Shown here: piece by piece, positions 1-8,428 of the stretch
Layout of the letters: each line of letters starts with the position of its first letter
How positions within the stretch are numbered: position 1 is the stretch's first letter
From: Anabaena sp. PCC 7108
Lineage (GTDB): Bacteria; Cyanobacteriota; Cyanobacteriia; Cyanobacteriales; Nostocaceae
Direction: 5' to 3'
DNA length: 64,000 nucleotides
NCBI RefSeq assembly: GCF_000332135.1
Contig: NZ_KB235896.1
Coordinates: 765,255-829,254 of the forward strand
The notes under the pieces: model-generated
Seen by the model: the letters and a program-made list of their open reading frames with translations, nothing else
Told to the model about the DNA's origin: nothing
Databases searched by the model: none
Position numbers and translations under genes: made by a program

Positions 1-123
1 CATTGTGGTATTATTTATGCTCGCCAAAAACGTCAGTCAATTGGAAAAGTTATTAGTGATTTAGTTTTAGTTTGGGAATGTTTAGAACCTGAATATATGT
101 ACAATAATATTGAATTTTTGTAG
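1..123 (+). CDS. DUF5615-like PIN-type protein, C-terminal end only
   Basis: The window opens inside a reading frame that runs 40 codons to a TAG at 121-123. The visible peptide contains GIIYARQ, then SIGKVISDLVLVWECLEPE and a closing IEFL. This resembles the C-terminus of DUF5615 family PIN-like proteins, which are usually about 110-120 residues and often encoded beside a small DUF433 antitoxin. The start, the catalytic acidic residues and any partner lie outside the window. The family call is from memory of the tail pattern, so it is tentative. Confidence 0.5.
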   Translation, partial: HCGIIYARQKRQSIGKVISDLVLVWECLEPEYMYNNIEFL

Positions 124-180
124 TTGAGTTAATAAAATTGTAGTTGGGGTTAAGGAGTAGATTTTTTATAAAACTATAAT

Positions 181-213
181 GTAGGGGTTTAGCAATGCTA
201 AACCCCTACCCAA
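181..213. repeat. Dispersed palindrome, GGGTTTAGCA/TGCTAAACCC type
   Basis: A perfect inverted repeat (GGGGTTTAGCA ... TGCTAAACCCC) separates the partial DUF5615 gene from the convergent nuclease gene. The same palindrome recurs near 16108-16132 and, with changes, near 51773-51800. It probably folds as a hairpin in RNA from either strand and may act as a transcription barrier between convergent genes. Confidence 0.7.
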
Positions 214-248
214 AATATAGGTGTATACTTCTACTTACTAGAGTTATT

Positions 249-878
249 TTATAAATCCCATACATTATTTATTGAACAAATTCCAGATGCTATCATATCA
301 TCTATCATCTTATTTAGATAATCAATCACAACTGTTAATCTGTCCTCAACTACATCAGGAACTTCTTGCATATCAGCCCTGACTAAATAACTCCATTCTT
401 TTTCAATCATTGTTTCTACAATATTTGAATATTTTGGATGTGAACCACTGTGAAAAGTCACTTTTAAGGGTCTTTTATTTCGATCAGAATTTGCATCAAA
501 CACTCCAAATTTTATTGCCTGAGTAACCAATTTACTGCGCCTACAAACATCTATTGGAATAATATGATGATGTGGCTTTTCCAAAGTACCAGAGAAATTG
601 CTTGAACGTTTAATTTTTTGAACTATTTCTTGCTCTTCTTTTGTAAATTTGTCTCCTCTATCACCCTTAGCCATTGATAGAATCATGAGTAATTCATGAA
701 GAGATACTGAACCTGATAAAATTTTGTCTTTATCTTGCCCACCTTTCTTTTTTAAAAATAATTTTCCTTCTTTGCTATCATATTTTCCAGAGTATTCACC
801 TGGAGAAATTCCTAGATACTCAGTTAATGGCGAATCTTTAGGAATACGTAAATGATCAAAATAACGATCAGCAGACAT
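249..878 (-). CDS. AHH-type HNH-fold nuclease, putative toxin or defence effector
   Basis: 209 residues. The second half carries the hallmarks of the AHH branch of the HNH/Endonuclease VII fold: a His cluster HHHIIP at 103-108, Asn134 in NKRPL, and HSGSHPKYSN at 143-152 giving His143, His147 and Tyr150. AHH domains usually sit at the C-terminus of polymorphic toxins. Here the first ~95 residues are a soluble charged stretch with no signal peptide. Its ATG shares one base with the stop of the upstream membrane-protein gene (TAATG), so the two are translated together. What it cuts is not shown by the sequence; a toxin or phage-defence role is inference. Confidence 0.55.
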   Translation of the reverse strand: MSADRYFDHLRIPKDSPLTEYLGISPGEYSGKYDSKEGKLFLKKKGGQDKDKILSGSVSLHELLMILSMAKGDRGDKFTKEEQEIVQKIKRSSNFSGTLEKPHHHIIPIDVCRRSKLVTQAIKFGVFDANSDRNKRPLKVTFHSGSHPKYSNIVETMIEKEWSYLVRADMQEVPDVVEDRLTVVIDYLNKMIDDMIASGICSINNVWDL

Positions 879-1531
879 TAATTTACATCCACTCCTAGCA
901 TCATTAGTAGTAATAAAATAAATTCTTCTGATTCATCTTTTTTAAATAAATCTCGAAACTTTTTATCGTATTCTGAAGGATCAAAACTACGAAGTTTGCG
1001 AACAACTTTTGCCTGTTCAGAATCTAACTTATTTTGTTGTTCTAATTGTTCTAATTTTTGTATTTCTTCTTTAAATTCTTCTAAAACATCTTTAAGCTTT
1101 GATTGTTGAATTTCTTCACGAAACTTTTGAGGATCTATTTGGGAAAATCGAGGCTTGCCATCACTTCGAGGTTTCGGTAGTCTAATTCCTGCCATTGCTA
1201 GACTCATACCAAAAATTGTGAAACCTAACCAGAAACCCATCACAAGATAAGTTATAATGGGAAATAACCACCAATACCAACCAGGGTGTTTATCATTACG
1301 TCCGCGAAGAGAATCTAATCCTAAACCAACTAAACCAAAGATACAAACTACTATTGGAACTGCAATTAATACTTGAACATCAAAAGATGATCCTGAACTT
1401 AAAGCTATGATAGCTACAATTACATCTATAACCAACCCCAAACTGATCCAGCTATAAAGAACTCTGACATTAAACCTAAAGTTCTCAGTCATTGGACCTG
1501 GAGTAACAAAAGTGAGAATCTTCTCAAGCAT
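878..1531 (-). CDS. Membrane protein with cytoplasmic coiled-coil tail, partner of AHH nuclease
   Basis: 217 residues, no family recognised. Hydrophobic segments lie at about 26-46, 52-72 and 85-116. Then comes a long charged region (about 130-200) rich in E, K, Q and L that should form a coiled coil, and a short hydrophobic patch ILLLLMMLG near the end. It is the first gene of a two-gene minus-strand operon, and its stop codon overlaps the start of the nuclease gene. The pairing suggests it anchors, senses for, or restrains the nuclease. That role is inferred from context only. Confidence 0.5.
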   Translation of the reverse strand: MLEKILTFVTPGPMTENFRFNVRVLYSWISLGLVIDVIVAIIALSSGSSFDVQVLIAVPIVVCIFGLVGLGLDSLRGRNDKHPGWYWWLFPIITYLVMGFWLGFTIFGMSLAMAGIRLPKPRSDGKPRFSQIDPQKFREEIQQSKLKDVLEEFKEEIQKLEQLEQQNKLDSEQAKVVRKLRSFDPSEYDKKFRDLFKKDESEEFILLLLMMLGVDVN

Positions 1532-1772
1532 AATTAATTATTTTACCCTTAAAATTTATTTGCTTGCGAATTAATCAGCTATAGTCGGCAATTTTTGATT
1601 TGTCTTGTTTGATGTTAAGCAGTCTAAATCATCTTGTTTGAACCATTACAGATAAAAATCCTTTATTTCCTACCCAATTTTGTAAAAAAATATTAATCTA
1701 AACCCTCAAAACCCCTTGATTTTCTAACCCCAGACTAGGCTAAAATAGCTACAAGCGTTACTACACCTAGTT

Positions 1773-2714
1773 ATGATAACTGTTACAGAAGTGTTACAAG
1801 TAGTGGATGAGCTAGTCTTTAAACACACGGGAAACCACCTAACCGACTTACAGAGAAGTGCTGTTAAAGGCATTTGGGAAGGTGATACTTATAGTAAAAT
1901 CGCTGATGAATTTGGTTATGAAAGCGAAAATCATGTTGGAAATGTAAGTCGTGAATTATATAAAATCTTGTCTAAAGAATTAGGTGAAGATGTAACTAAA
2001 TCTAATTTTTGTTGGTCTATAGAAAGAATAGGTAATTCATTTAATCCACAGCTTATTGGAATAGGAATAAAAAATCATGTTAATTGGTGTCCTAACAATA
2101 AAGATACTCAAAAAACAGAAGTTAATAAAGAAGATAAAATTAAACAAATAACAACCTATATAAACCTCAAACAATCCCCAAAAATCACCCATTTATACGG
2201 ACGCACCAACGAACTAGCAACCCTATCAAAATGGATAGAAAACCCCAGAACTCGCTTAATATCCATCTTAGGAATTGCAGGTATTGGTAAAACCTCCTTT
2301 GTTAGACACTTCATTGATACTCACACCATAACCTTTGATGCAGTTATCTGGAAAAATATTAAACTATCTAACTCCTTAAACTCTATCCTTACAGAAATTG
2401 TCACCGAATTAAATGTAAATAACTTCGAGAAAAATCTAATTCGTCAATTATTGAGTGAGGATATTATGCAAGAATCTGTAATTTATCAGGATATTTTGCA
2501 AAAGGGTGAACAGAAGGGAGAAAAGATAGGAGAACAAAAAGAAGCTTTTCGTTTCCTGAATCGTCAATTAAATCGGCGCTTTGGTGAAATAGCTTTACCA
2601 ATAATTGAAAAAATGCGCCTATTATCCACTGAACAATTAGAAATATTAGGAGAAGAGTTTTTAGACTTTTCCAATATATCTGATTTGGTTAATTGGTTAG
2701 ATAGACAAAATTAA
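1773..2714 (+). CDS. Chimeric protein: vMAP-type N-terminus, NB-ARC P-loop, DUF4351 tail
   Basis: 313 residues built from two unrelated halves. Residues 1-85 match the N-terminal helix-turn-helix-like module of cyanobacterial vWA-MoxR-associated (vMAP) and NB-ARC/WD40 proteins (LTDLQRSAVKGIW, YSKIADEFGY). Residues 139-215 start an NB-ARC ATPase with P-loop GIAGIGKT at 167-174. Soon after, the sequence switches to QLLSEDIMQESVIYQDIL, a QKGEQKGEK repeat and a C-terminal RRFG...LSTEQLEILGEEFLDF. That is the DUF4351 tail normally found on Rpn/PD-(D/E)XK transposase-like nucleases. The ATPase lacks its Walker B and sensor regions and the tail lacks its nuclease domain. The gene is probably a deletion fusion of doubtful function. 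Confidence 0.6.
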   Translation: MITVTEVLQVVDELVFKHTGNHLTDLQRSAVKGIWEGDTYSKIADEFGYESENHVGNVSRELYKILSKELGEDVTKSNFCWSIERIGNSFNPQLIGIGIKNHVNWCPNNKDTQKTEVNKEDKIKQITTYINLKQSPKITHLYGRTNELATLSKWIENPRTRLISILGIAGIGKTSFVRHFIDTHTITFDAVIWKNIKLSNSLNSILTEIVTELNVNNFEKNLIRQLLSEDIMQESVIYQDILQKGEQKGEKIGEQKEAFRFLNRQLNRRFGEIALPIIEKMRLLSTEQLEILGEEFLDFSNISDLVNWLDRQN

Positions 2715-2729
2715 GTAATTGTCTAGGTT

Positions 2730-2769
2730 TATAGGGCAAATCAAATATTAATATAGACTTTGCCCTATA
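2730..2769. terminator. Hairpin after the chimeric gene
   Basis: An 11-bp perfect inverted repeat (TATAGGGCAAA and its complement) with an 18-base loop lies 16 bases after the stop of the chimeric gene. No T-run follows, so it may be a factor-independent terminator only weakly, or just a dispersed palindrome. Confidence 0.4.
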
Positions 2770-2914
2770 ATCGAGTCTCGACATATATACGTCTACGTTA
2801 TTCGCTTAAATGCGAGAAAGAAGAAATATAGTTTTCTGATGCTTTTTTTATAGTTTTTACTTGTTAAGTATTGCAATCTGATAAAATTTGTAAGGTTTCT
2901 TTGAGCTAGGAGCA

Positions 2915-3940
2915 ATGGGATCGACTGGTGTAAGGATCGCAATTGACGCAATGGGGGGAGATCATGCACCCGCTGAAATCGTCTCTGGCGCACTGCGAGC
3001 GCGGGAAGAATTAGGTGTCAAAATATTATTGGTGGGTGATCCACAGCAAATTGAGGCTGCAATGCCGCCAAAAACAAATATGGCGGGTTTAGAGATTGTT
3101 CCGGCTGAGGAAGCGATCGCTATGGATGAGGAACCGATCACCGCTGTAAGACGCAAACGGAAGGCTTCCATCAATGTAGCGATGGATTTAGTCAAAAAAC
3201 AGCAAGCAGATGCAGTATTTTCTGCGGGTCACTCTGGAGCCGCAATGGCATCAGCGTTGCTCCGCTTAGGACGATTACCAGGAATTGATCGCCCCGCTAT
3301 TGGGACAGTATTTCCCACAATCGTCGCAGGCAAACCAGTGATGATACTTGATGTCGGCGCTAATGTAGACTGCCGTCCTAAGTTTTTAGAACAGTTTGCC
3401 GTCATGGGATCGATTTATAGTCAATATGTTTTGGGAACACCTGAACCCAAAATAGGTTTATTGAATATTGGCGAAGAAGATACTAAAGGTAATGAAGTAG
3501 CTCTCCGCGCTCACCAGCTATTAAGGGAAAATACCCAAATTAATTTTACTGGCAATGCGGAAGGACGAGATGTCCTATCTGGTGAATTTGATGTGATTGT
3601 CTGCGATGGCTTTGTAGGTAATATTTTACTAAAATTTGCCGAAGCCGTGGGCGGAGTAATTCTGCAAATTCTGCGGGAAGAACTACCCCAAGGTTTACAT
3701 GGTCAAATTGGTACGGCAATTTTAAAACCCAACCTTAAGCGCGTTAAACAGCGCATGGATCACGCCGAACATGGAGGTGCTTTACTTTTAGGTGTAGATG
3801 GAATTTGTTTTATCGGTCATGGCAGTTCCCAAGCGCCTTCAATTTTTAGTGCTATTCGCATGGCCAAAGAAGCTGTAGACAATCAGGTACTGCAAAGATT
3901 ACAGTCCCAATATCAAATCCTACAGAGTGAGAGCGATTAG
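2915..3940 (+). CDS. plsX: Phosphate acyltransferase PlsX
   Basis: 341 residues, normal length for PlsX. It makes acyl-phosphate from acyl-ACP and phosphate, feeding phosphatidic acid synthesis. Near the N-terminus is the family signature AIDAMGGDHAP, then FSAGHSGAAMA, the LDVGAN motif and, near the C-terminus, GVDGICFIGHGSS. The ATG at 2915 has an AGGAGC ribosome site just upstream. plsX is followed by fabH and fabD on the same strand, the common cyanobacterial arrangement, with ~100-base spacers containing short tandem repeats. Confidence 0.95.
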   Translation: MGSTGVRIAIDAMGGDHAPAEIVSGALRAREELGVKILLVGDPQQIEAAMPPKTNMAGLEIVPAEEAIAMDEEPITAVRRKRKASINVAMDLVKKQQADAVFSAGHSGAAMASALLRLGRLPGIDRPAIGTVFPTIVAGKPVMILDVGANVDCRPKFLEQFAVMGSIYSQYVLGTPEPKIGLLNIGEEDTKGNEVALRAHQLLRENTQINFTGNAEGRDVLSGEFDVIVCDGFVGNILLKFAEAVGGVILQILREELPQGLHGQIGTAILKPNLKRVKQRMDHAEHGGALLLGVDGICFIGHGSSQAPSIFSAIRMAKEAVDNQVLQRLQSQYQILQSESD

Positions 3941-3948
3941 CTAGAAGT

Positions 3949-4020
3949 CATTTGTCATTAGTCATTTATACTGGTAAGAACTAAAACTGATAAATGACAA
4001 CTGACAATTGACAAAAATAC
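3949..4020. repeat. Heptamer-type short tandem repeats between plsX and fabH
   Basis: The plsX-fabH spacer holds imperfect tandem copies of TCATT(A/T)G-like and (A)ACTGACA-like units. These short tandemly repeated repetitive (STRR) sequences are typical of heterocyst-forming cyanobacteria. No gene is present. Confidence 0.6.
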
Positions 4021-4041
4021 TGATAGCTGGAGAAATTAAGA

Positions 4042-5037
4042 GTGCCAATATTCAACGGTGTCGCAATTACAGGCAGTGGCTCGGCAGTACCAGCAACTAC
4101 CTTAGATAACCAATTACTAACTCAACTGGTAGAAACTTCAGATGAGTGGATCACCACAAGAACCGGAATTAGTCAAAGGCGGATAGCATTGTCGCCTGAT
4201 TCATTAACTTCACTTGCTACTACTGCTAGTCAACAGGCTATTGCAGCAGCAGGGATTAATGCAGAGGATATTGATTTAATTTTGCTGGCAACTTCTACCC
4301 CTGATGATTTATTTGGTAGTGCTTGCCGGATTCAAGCTCAGATAGGTGCTGTCAAAGCAGTTGCTTTTGACTTAACAGCAGCTTGTTCTGGTTTTGTATT
4401 TGGACTAGTCACAGCCGCACAATACATTAGAACAGGTGTTTATCAAAATGTACTGCTGATAGGGGGAGATATCCTCTCTCGTTGGGTAGATTGGCAAGAT
4501 CGGCGGACTTGTGTATTGTTCGGTGATGGTGCTGGGGCTGTAGTCTTACAGGCTAATAAGAGCGATCGCTTATTAGGATTTTCTCTAAAAAGTGACGGTA
4601 CTCAAAATCATTATCTCAACCTCGGTTATCACGGTTCTACCCAAGAACTGAGTCCAGGTATAAATGTCACTAAAGGAACTTATCAACCTATCAGCATGAA
4701 CGGTAAAGAAGTCTACCGCTTTGCTGTCCAAAAAGTCCCAGAAGTTATAGACAAAGCCTTATTTGCAGCTAATCTTAAAGTGGAAAATATAGATTGGCTA
4801 GTATTACATCAAGCAAATCAAAGGATTATCAACTCCGTTGCTGAACGCTTAGAGATTCCCGAACATAAAGTCATCAGCAATGTCGCCAACTATGGTAACA
4901 CCTCCGCCGCATCTATCCCACTGGCATTAGATGAAGCAGTGCGAGCAGGCAAAATTAAACCCAATGATATCATTGCTACCTCCGGCTTTGGAGCAGGTCT
5001 GACCTGGGGTGCAGCAGTTTTTCAATGGGGAAGATAA
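4042..5037 (+). CDS. fabH: 3-oxoacyl-ACP synthase III
   Basis: 331 residues. Condenses acetyl-CoA with malonyl-ACP to start type II fatty acid synthesis. The catalytic triad is visible: Cys115 in DLTAACSGF, His256 in WLVLHQANQ and Asn286 in NYGNTSAAS. The C-terminal GFGAGLTWGA matches the family. The frame starts at a GTG at 4042 preceded by AGAAATTAAGA. It lies between plsX and fabD. Confidence 0.95.
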   Translation: MPIFNGVAITGSGSAVPATTLDNQLLTQLVETSDEWITTRTGISQRRIALSPDSLTSLATTASQQAIAAAGINAEDIDLILLATSTPDDLFGSACRIQAQIGAVKAVAFDLTAACSGFVFGLVTAAQYIRTGVYQNVLLIGGDILSRWVDWQDRRTCVLFGDGAGAVVLQANKSDRLLGFSLKSDGTQNHYLNLGYHGSTQELSPGINVTKGTYQPISMNGKEVYRFAVQKVPEVIDKALFAANLKVENIDWLVLHQANQRIINSVAERLEIPEHKVISNVANYGNTSAASIPLALDEAVRAGKIKPNDIIATSGFGAGLTWGAAVFQWGR

Positions 5038-5040
5038 ATC

Positions 5041-5132
5041 AAGTCAAAAGTCAAAAGTCAAAAGTAGAGAATTAATACTAATAATCAATGACAACTGACA
5101 ACCGACAACTAACAACTGACCACTGACTAATA
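5041..5132. repeat. Heptamer STRR cluster between fabH and fabD
   Basis: Starts with four tandem AAGTCAA units and continues with at least five CAACTGA/CAACCGA-like units before the fabD start. It fills nearly the whole spacer. No promoter is obvious. Confidence 0.65.
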
Positions 5133-5136
5133 ACAA

Positions 5137-6018
5137 ATGACTAAAACTGCATGGGTGTTTCCCGGACAAGGTTCTCAAGCATTGGGAATGGGAATAGACT
5201 TGTTAAATCTACCATCTGCCAAAGAAAAATTTATTCAAGCTGAGGCAATTTTGGGCTGGTCTGTTATAGATATCTGTCAAAGTGATATTGACACTTTATC
5301 ACGGACACTTTATACCCAGCCTAGCCTATATGTGATTGAAAGTATTATTGCTGATATCTTGCGAGAAAAAGGACAGCAACCAGACTTAGTTGCTGGTCAC
5401 AGTTTAGGCGAATATATAGCCTTGTATGTAGCTGGTGTTTTTGAATGGTCAGCGGGATTGCATTTAGTAAAGCGTCGATCTGAACTAATGGATAGTGCTG
5501 CTGGTGGCATGATGGCTGCATTAATGAACTTTGACCGAGAAGAGTTAGAAAAAGTCCTTATTGCAACACCTGATGTAGTTTTGGCAAATGATAACAGTCC
5601 TGCTCAAGTTGTAATTTCTGGAACTCCTGAAGCTGTCCAGGTTGTTATGTCTCAAGTTAAAGCCAAACGGGCTATCCCCTTAAAAGTTTCGGGAGCATTT
5701 CATTCACATTTAGTAAAAGCAGCAGCAACAGAATTTCAAGAAGTTCTACAATCAGTTGTTTTTCAATCCGCAACTGTCCCAGTTTTATCTAATGTAGACC
5801 CAGTTCCAGCAGTGGAAGCTGAGATTTTAAAACAGCGTCTTTCTCAACAAATGACGGGTGCAGTTCGGTGGCGAGAAATTGCTTTACAATTACCAGAAAA
5901 TGGCATTGAAAAAGTTGTGGAAATTGGTCCCGGTAACGTATTAACTGGTTTAATTAAACGGACTGTACCTGGATTAAATTTAGAAAACATTCGTAATGCG
6001 GCTGATTTATCTGCATAG
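5137..6018 (+). CDS. fabD: Malonyl-CoA:ACP transacylase
   Basis: 293 residues. Moves malonyl from CoA to acyl carrier protein, supplying the FabH and FabF reactions. The oxyanion motif FPGQGSQALGMG is at 8-19, the nucleophile Ser89 is in GHSLGEY, and the catalytic His189 is in GAFHSH. The C-terminal EIGPGNVLTGLIKR is typical. It is the last gene of the plsX-fabH-fabD cluster. Confidence 0.95.
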   Translation: MTKTAWVFPGQGSQALGMGIDLLNLPSAKEKFIQAEAILGWSVIDICQSDIDTLSRTLYTQPSLYVIESIIADILREKGQQPDLVAGHSLGEYIALYVAGVFEWSAGLHLVKRRSELMDSAAGGMMAALMNFDREELEKVLIATPDVVLANDNSPAQVVISGTPEAVQVVMSQVKAKRAIPLKVSGAFHSHLVKAAATEFQEVLQSVVFQSATVPVLSNVDPVPAVEAEILKQRLSQQMTGAVRWREIALQLPENGIEKVVEIGPGNVLTGLIKRTVPGLNLENIRNAADLSA

Positions 6019-6138
6019 ATGATTTCATAAATTAATTCAAACTTAAATCAATCATTATATAGCTAAACTTAGCAACATAAAAGAGTTGATGTTGTCTGTG
6101 CTGCTGTGTAAAGATTTGTTTGGTGAATTAATTCCTAA

Positions 6139-6351
6139 TTTATCTCCAGTAGTTTTTTCATAGTAAATAGTGATACTCAACATTCTTGGATTTCTAACAT
6201 CAAACCTGATATGTTTATAGATTTACCACACAAACAAATTTGTATAGAATGTGATGACAATACAAGGGATAAACCAGGTAAAATTGCTGATTATATACTT
6301 AAGAAGTTGAATACATATCCGAATCTACTTGATACCCTTATCAAAACCTAG
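6139..6351 (+). pseudogene. Possible decayed gene fragment
   Basis: The 460-base gap after fabD holds an open stretch of 70 codons without a good start. It reads NSDTQHSWISNIKPDMFIDLP and ends IADYILKKLNTYPNLLDTLIKT. Just before it, in another frame, sits KDLFGELIPNLSPVVFS. The two pieces look like one protein broken by a frameshift, but no family is recognised. Outside it, 6019-6138 and 6352-6478 show nothing clear. Confidence 0.3.
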
Positions 6352-6478
6352 AATCGACCTGAACTTATTCCCAGTCTCTAACTGAGAATGAGATAAACGA
6401 GATAACGATATACTTTACACCCCTTAAAATCACCCAAAACCTGGTGTAATAACCCTACAAACAAAAATCAAAATATTC

Positions 6479-7597
6479 ATGAATACACTTGAACAAAAAA
6501 CTTGGATGACGCAAGCTGATTATGCTAAAAAACTGCGTCCTTTATTACCACCAGAAGCATTCTTACCTGATAAAAATAAACTCTGGATTCTGTTAATTAA
6601 TCTAGCAATCATGATTCTAGGTTGGGGAATTGCAAATTACCTTGATGAATGGAATTGGTATTTGCTCTGGCTCTATTTACCATTAACATTGGTGATGGCA
6701 AATAGTGTTGTTGTTCTCCTTTTTAGCACCCACGATTTGCTACATAGCCGCACAATTAAGAACCCTTGGTTAAGACAAATAATTAGTTTACTGGGATTTA
6801 CAATGTTATGGATGCCCCCAACTTTATGGAAAGCAGTACATAATCGAGAACATCACAATAAAACCAATTCTTTAGAAGATCCAGATCGCAATTATTTAGA
6901 CAGCCAACCTAAAACTTGGGGTAAATGGATTCAGAATGCTTTTGTACCGTCGGCTGAAGTAAATCCTATTTTATTGTTTATAGGTATGGGTCATGCTTGG
7001 GGTATTCACGCATTTCGTAATATTACCTCAGTTTTATTATTCAACAATGGTAAAGCTGAATATCCTGTAGTAGCTTTTACAGTTAGTGGTAAGGAACGAC
7101 GGGCAATTGCTCTAGAATTGTTAATGATCATCGGTATCCATGCCAGCATCTTAACTTACTTAGAATTCCATCCAATCAAACTTCTTCTTGGCTACTTCTT
7201 ACCAATTTGGATAGGCTATGCAGTTCTGATATTTTATATCTATACGAATCATATGTTATGTCCAATGACAAGTGTAAATGATGTCCTGATTAATAGTCTT
7301 TCTATTCGAGTTCCTAAACTATTCGATCTACTACATTTAAACTTTTCTTATCACACAGAACATCACATTTTTCCTGGCATAAATTCAGATTACGCGCCAA
7401 TGGTACAAAAATTATTACAAACACATTATCCTGAACGGTTCAATTTGTTAAATGCTGGCAAAGTATGGAAATTGATGCTACAAACCCCTCGTCATTACAA
7501 AGATAACAACACCTTCACAGACTGGTCTGGAAAAAAATCCGTGGAATGCCTAAGCCCAGGCACAAATCATCTGACTGAGCAGAGTAATCCTCTATGA
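6479..7597 (+). CDS. Membrane fatty acid desaturase family protein
   Basis: 372 residues. All three histidine clusters of the di-iron membrane desaturase/hydroxylase family are present: HDLLH at 85-89, HNREHH at 121-126 and HTEHH at 292-296. Hydrophobic segments lie at about 36-53, 61-82, 100-116, 212-232 and 240-257. The substrate cannot be read from sequence. It does not clearly match DesA, DesB, DesC or CrtW from memory, so lipid, carotenoid or another alkyl substrate remain possible. It stands alone on the plus strand. Confidence 0.8.
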   Translation: MNTLEQKTWMTQADYAKKLRPLLPPEAFLPDKNKLWILLINLAIMILGWGIANYLDEWNWYLLWLYLPLTLVMANSVVVLLFSTHDLLHSRTIKNPWLRQIISLLGFTMLWMPPTLWKAVHNREHHNKTNSLEDPDRNYLDSQPKTWGKWIQNAFVPSAEVNPILLFIGMGHAWGIHAFRNITSVLLFNNGKAEYPVVAFTVSGKERRAIALELLMIIGIHASILTYLEFHPIKLLLGYFLPIWIGYAVLIFYIYTNHMLCPMTSVNDVLINSLSIRVPKLFDLLHLNFSYHTEHHIFPGINSDYAPMVQKLLQTHYPERFNLLNAGKVWKLMLQTPRHYKDNNTFTDWSGKKSVECLSPGTNHLTEQSNPL

Positions 7598-7704
7598 TGC
7601 GCTTGGCTGATAAAATTTGAAGAAGTTGACATAAAACTGGTATGTGTGTCAATTTTAGAGTAAAAATAGTACCATAACCATCCTTACTGGAATAACTTCG
7701 GGTT

Positions 7705-8418
7705 ATGAAAAAAGCTGTCTACTGGATAATGGGTGAAAGGGCAGGAAGAACTATAGTTGGGACTTGGAACTGGTTATGGGGAATGCCTGTAGAGTCAGGT
7801 GGTAAAGTAGCTGTAGCAGTTGCTGAAGAATCTCTACAGTCCATGCAAGAAGCCGTTCAGAAACTAGCTCAAGCTGTTGCGGCTCAAGAAGGTGCTTATA
7901 AAACCGCCAAGCGCAAATATGAGGCAAAAATTACAGAATCCAAAACTCTAGAGCAACAAGCCATGATTGCTCAACGTAGTGGTAATGAAGAAGCAGCGCG
8001 AATGTCCATGAGTAAGGCCATTCAAACGGAGCAAATCTTGCCGAAACTGGAGGAAATGGTTAAACAGGCGGAAATGGCTGTAAAGGCTTCTAAAGATAAA
8101 CTCAACCGTGAGCGCATGAAGCTAGAAAACTACAAAGCCGATATGCAAAATATGAAAGATATGTCAGAGGTGAATGAAGCCCTGGCTATGATTGCTAAGG
8201 TCAATAATGAATTTGATATTGGTTCGGCTAAAAGTGACTTTGAAAAAGCTAAAGGTGCAGTTGAACGTCGGAATCTCAAGACAGAGGCTTTAGCAGAATT
8301 ATCTGAAAATCCAGCAGAAAAGCTACAGGCCGAAATTGAAAATATGACATTAGACGATGAAGTTGCCCGTCGTTTGCAAAGGTTACAAGATTCTACACCC
8401 AAACAAATATCAGAATAA
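7705..8418 (+). CDS. PspA/IM30-family coiled-coil protein
   Basis: 237 residues. After a short N-terminal segment with GERAGRTIVGTWNWLWG the protein is almost entirely charged helix, as in PspA and Vipp1/IM30. These proteins form rings or rods on membranes. The N-terminus differs from the classic amphipathic helix of Vipp1, so this is a divergent paralogue. The stop is 10 bases before a PstS-like gene, so the two are probably co-transcribed. A membrane stress role is inferred from family. Confidence 0.7.
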   Translation: MKKAVYWIMGERAGRTIVGTWNWLWGMPVESGGKVAVAVAEESLQSMQEAVQKLAQAVAAQEGAYKTAKRKYEAKITESKTLEQQAMIAQRSGNEEAARMSMSKAIQTEQILPKLEEMVKQAEMAVKASKDKLNRERMKLENYKADMQNMKDMSEVNEALAMIAKVNNEFDIGSAKSDFEKAKGAVERRNLKTEALAELSENPAEKLQAEIENMTLDDEVARRLQRLQDSTPKQISE

Positions 8419-8428
8419 GTAGAAATTT

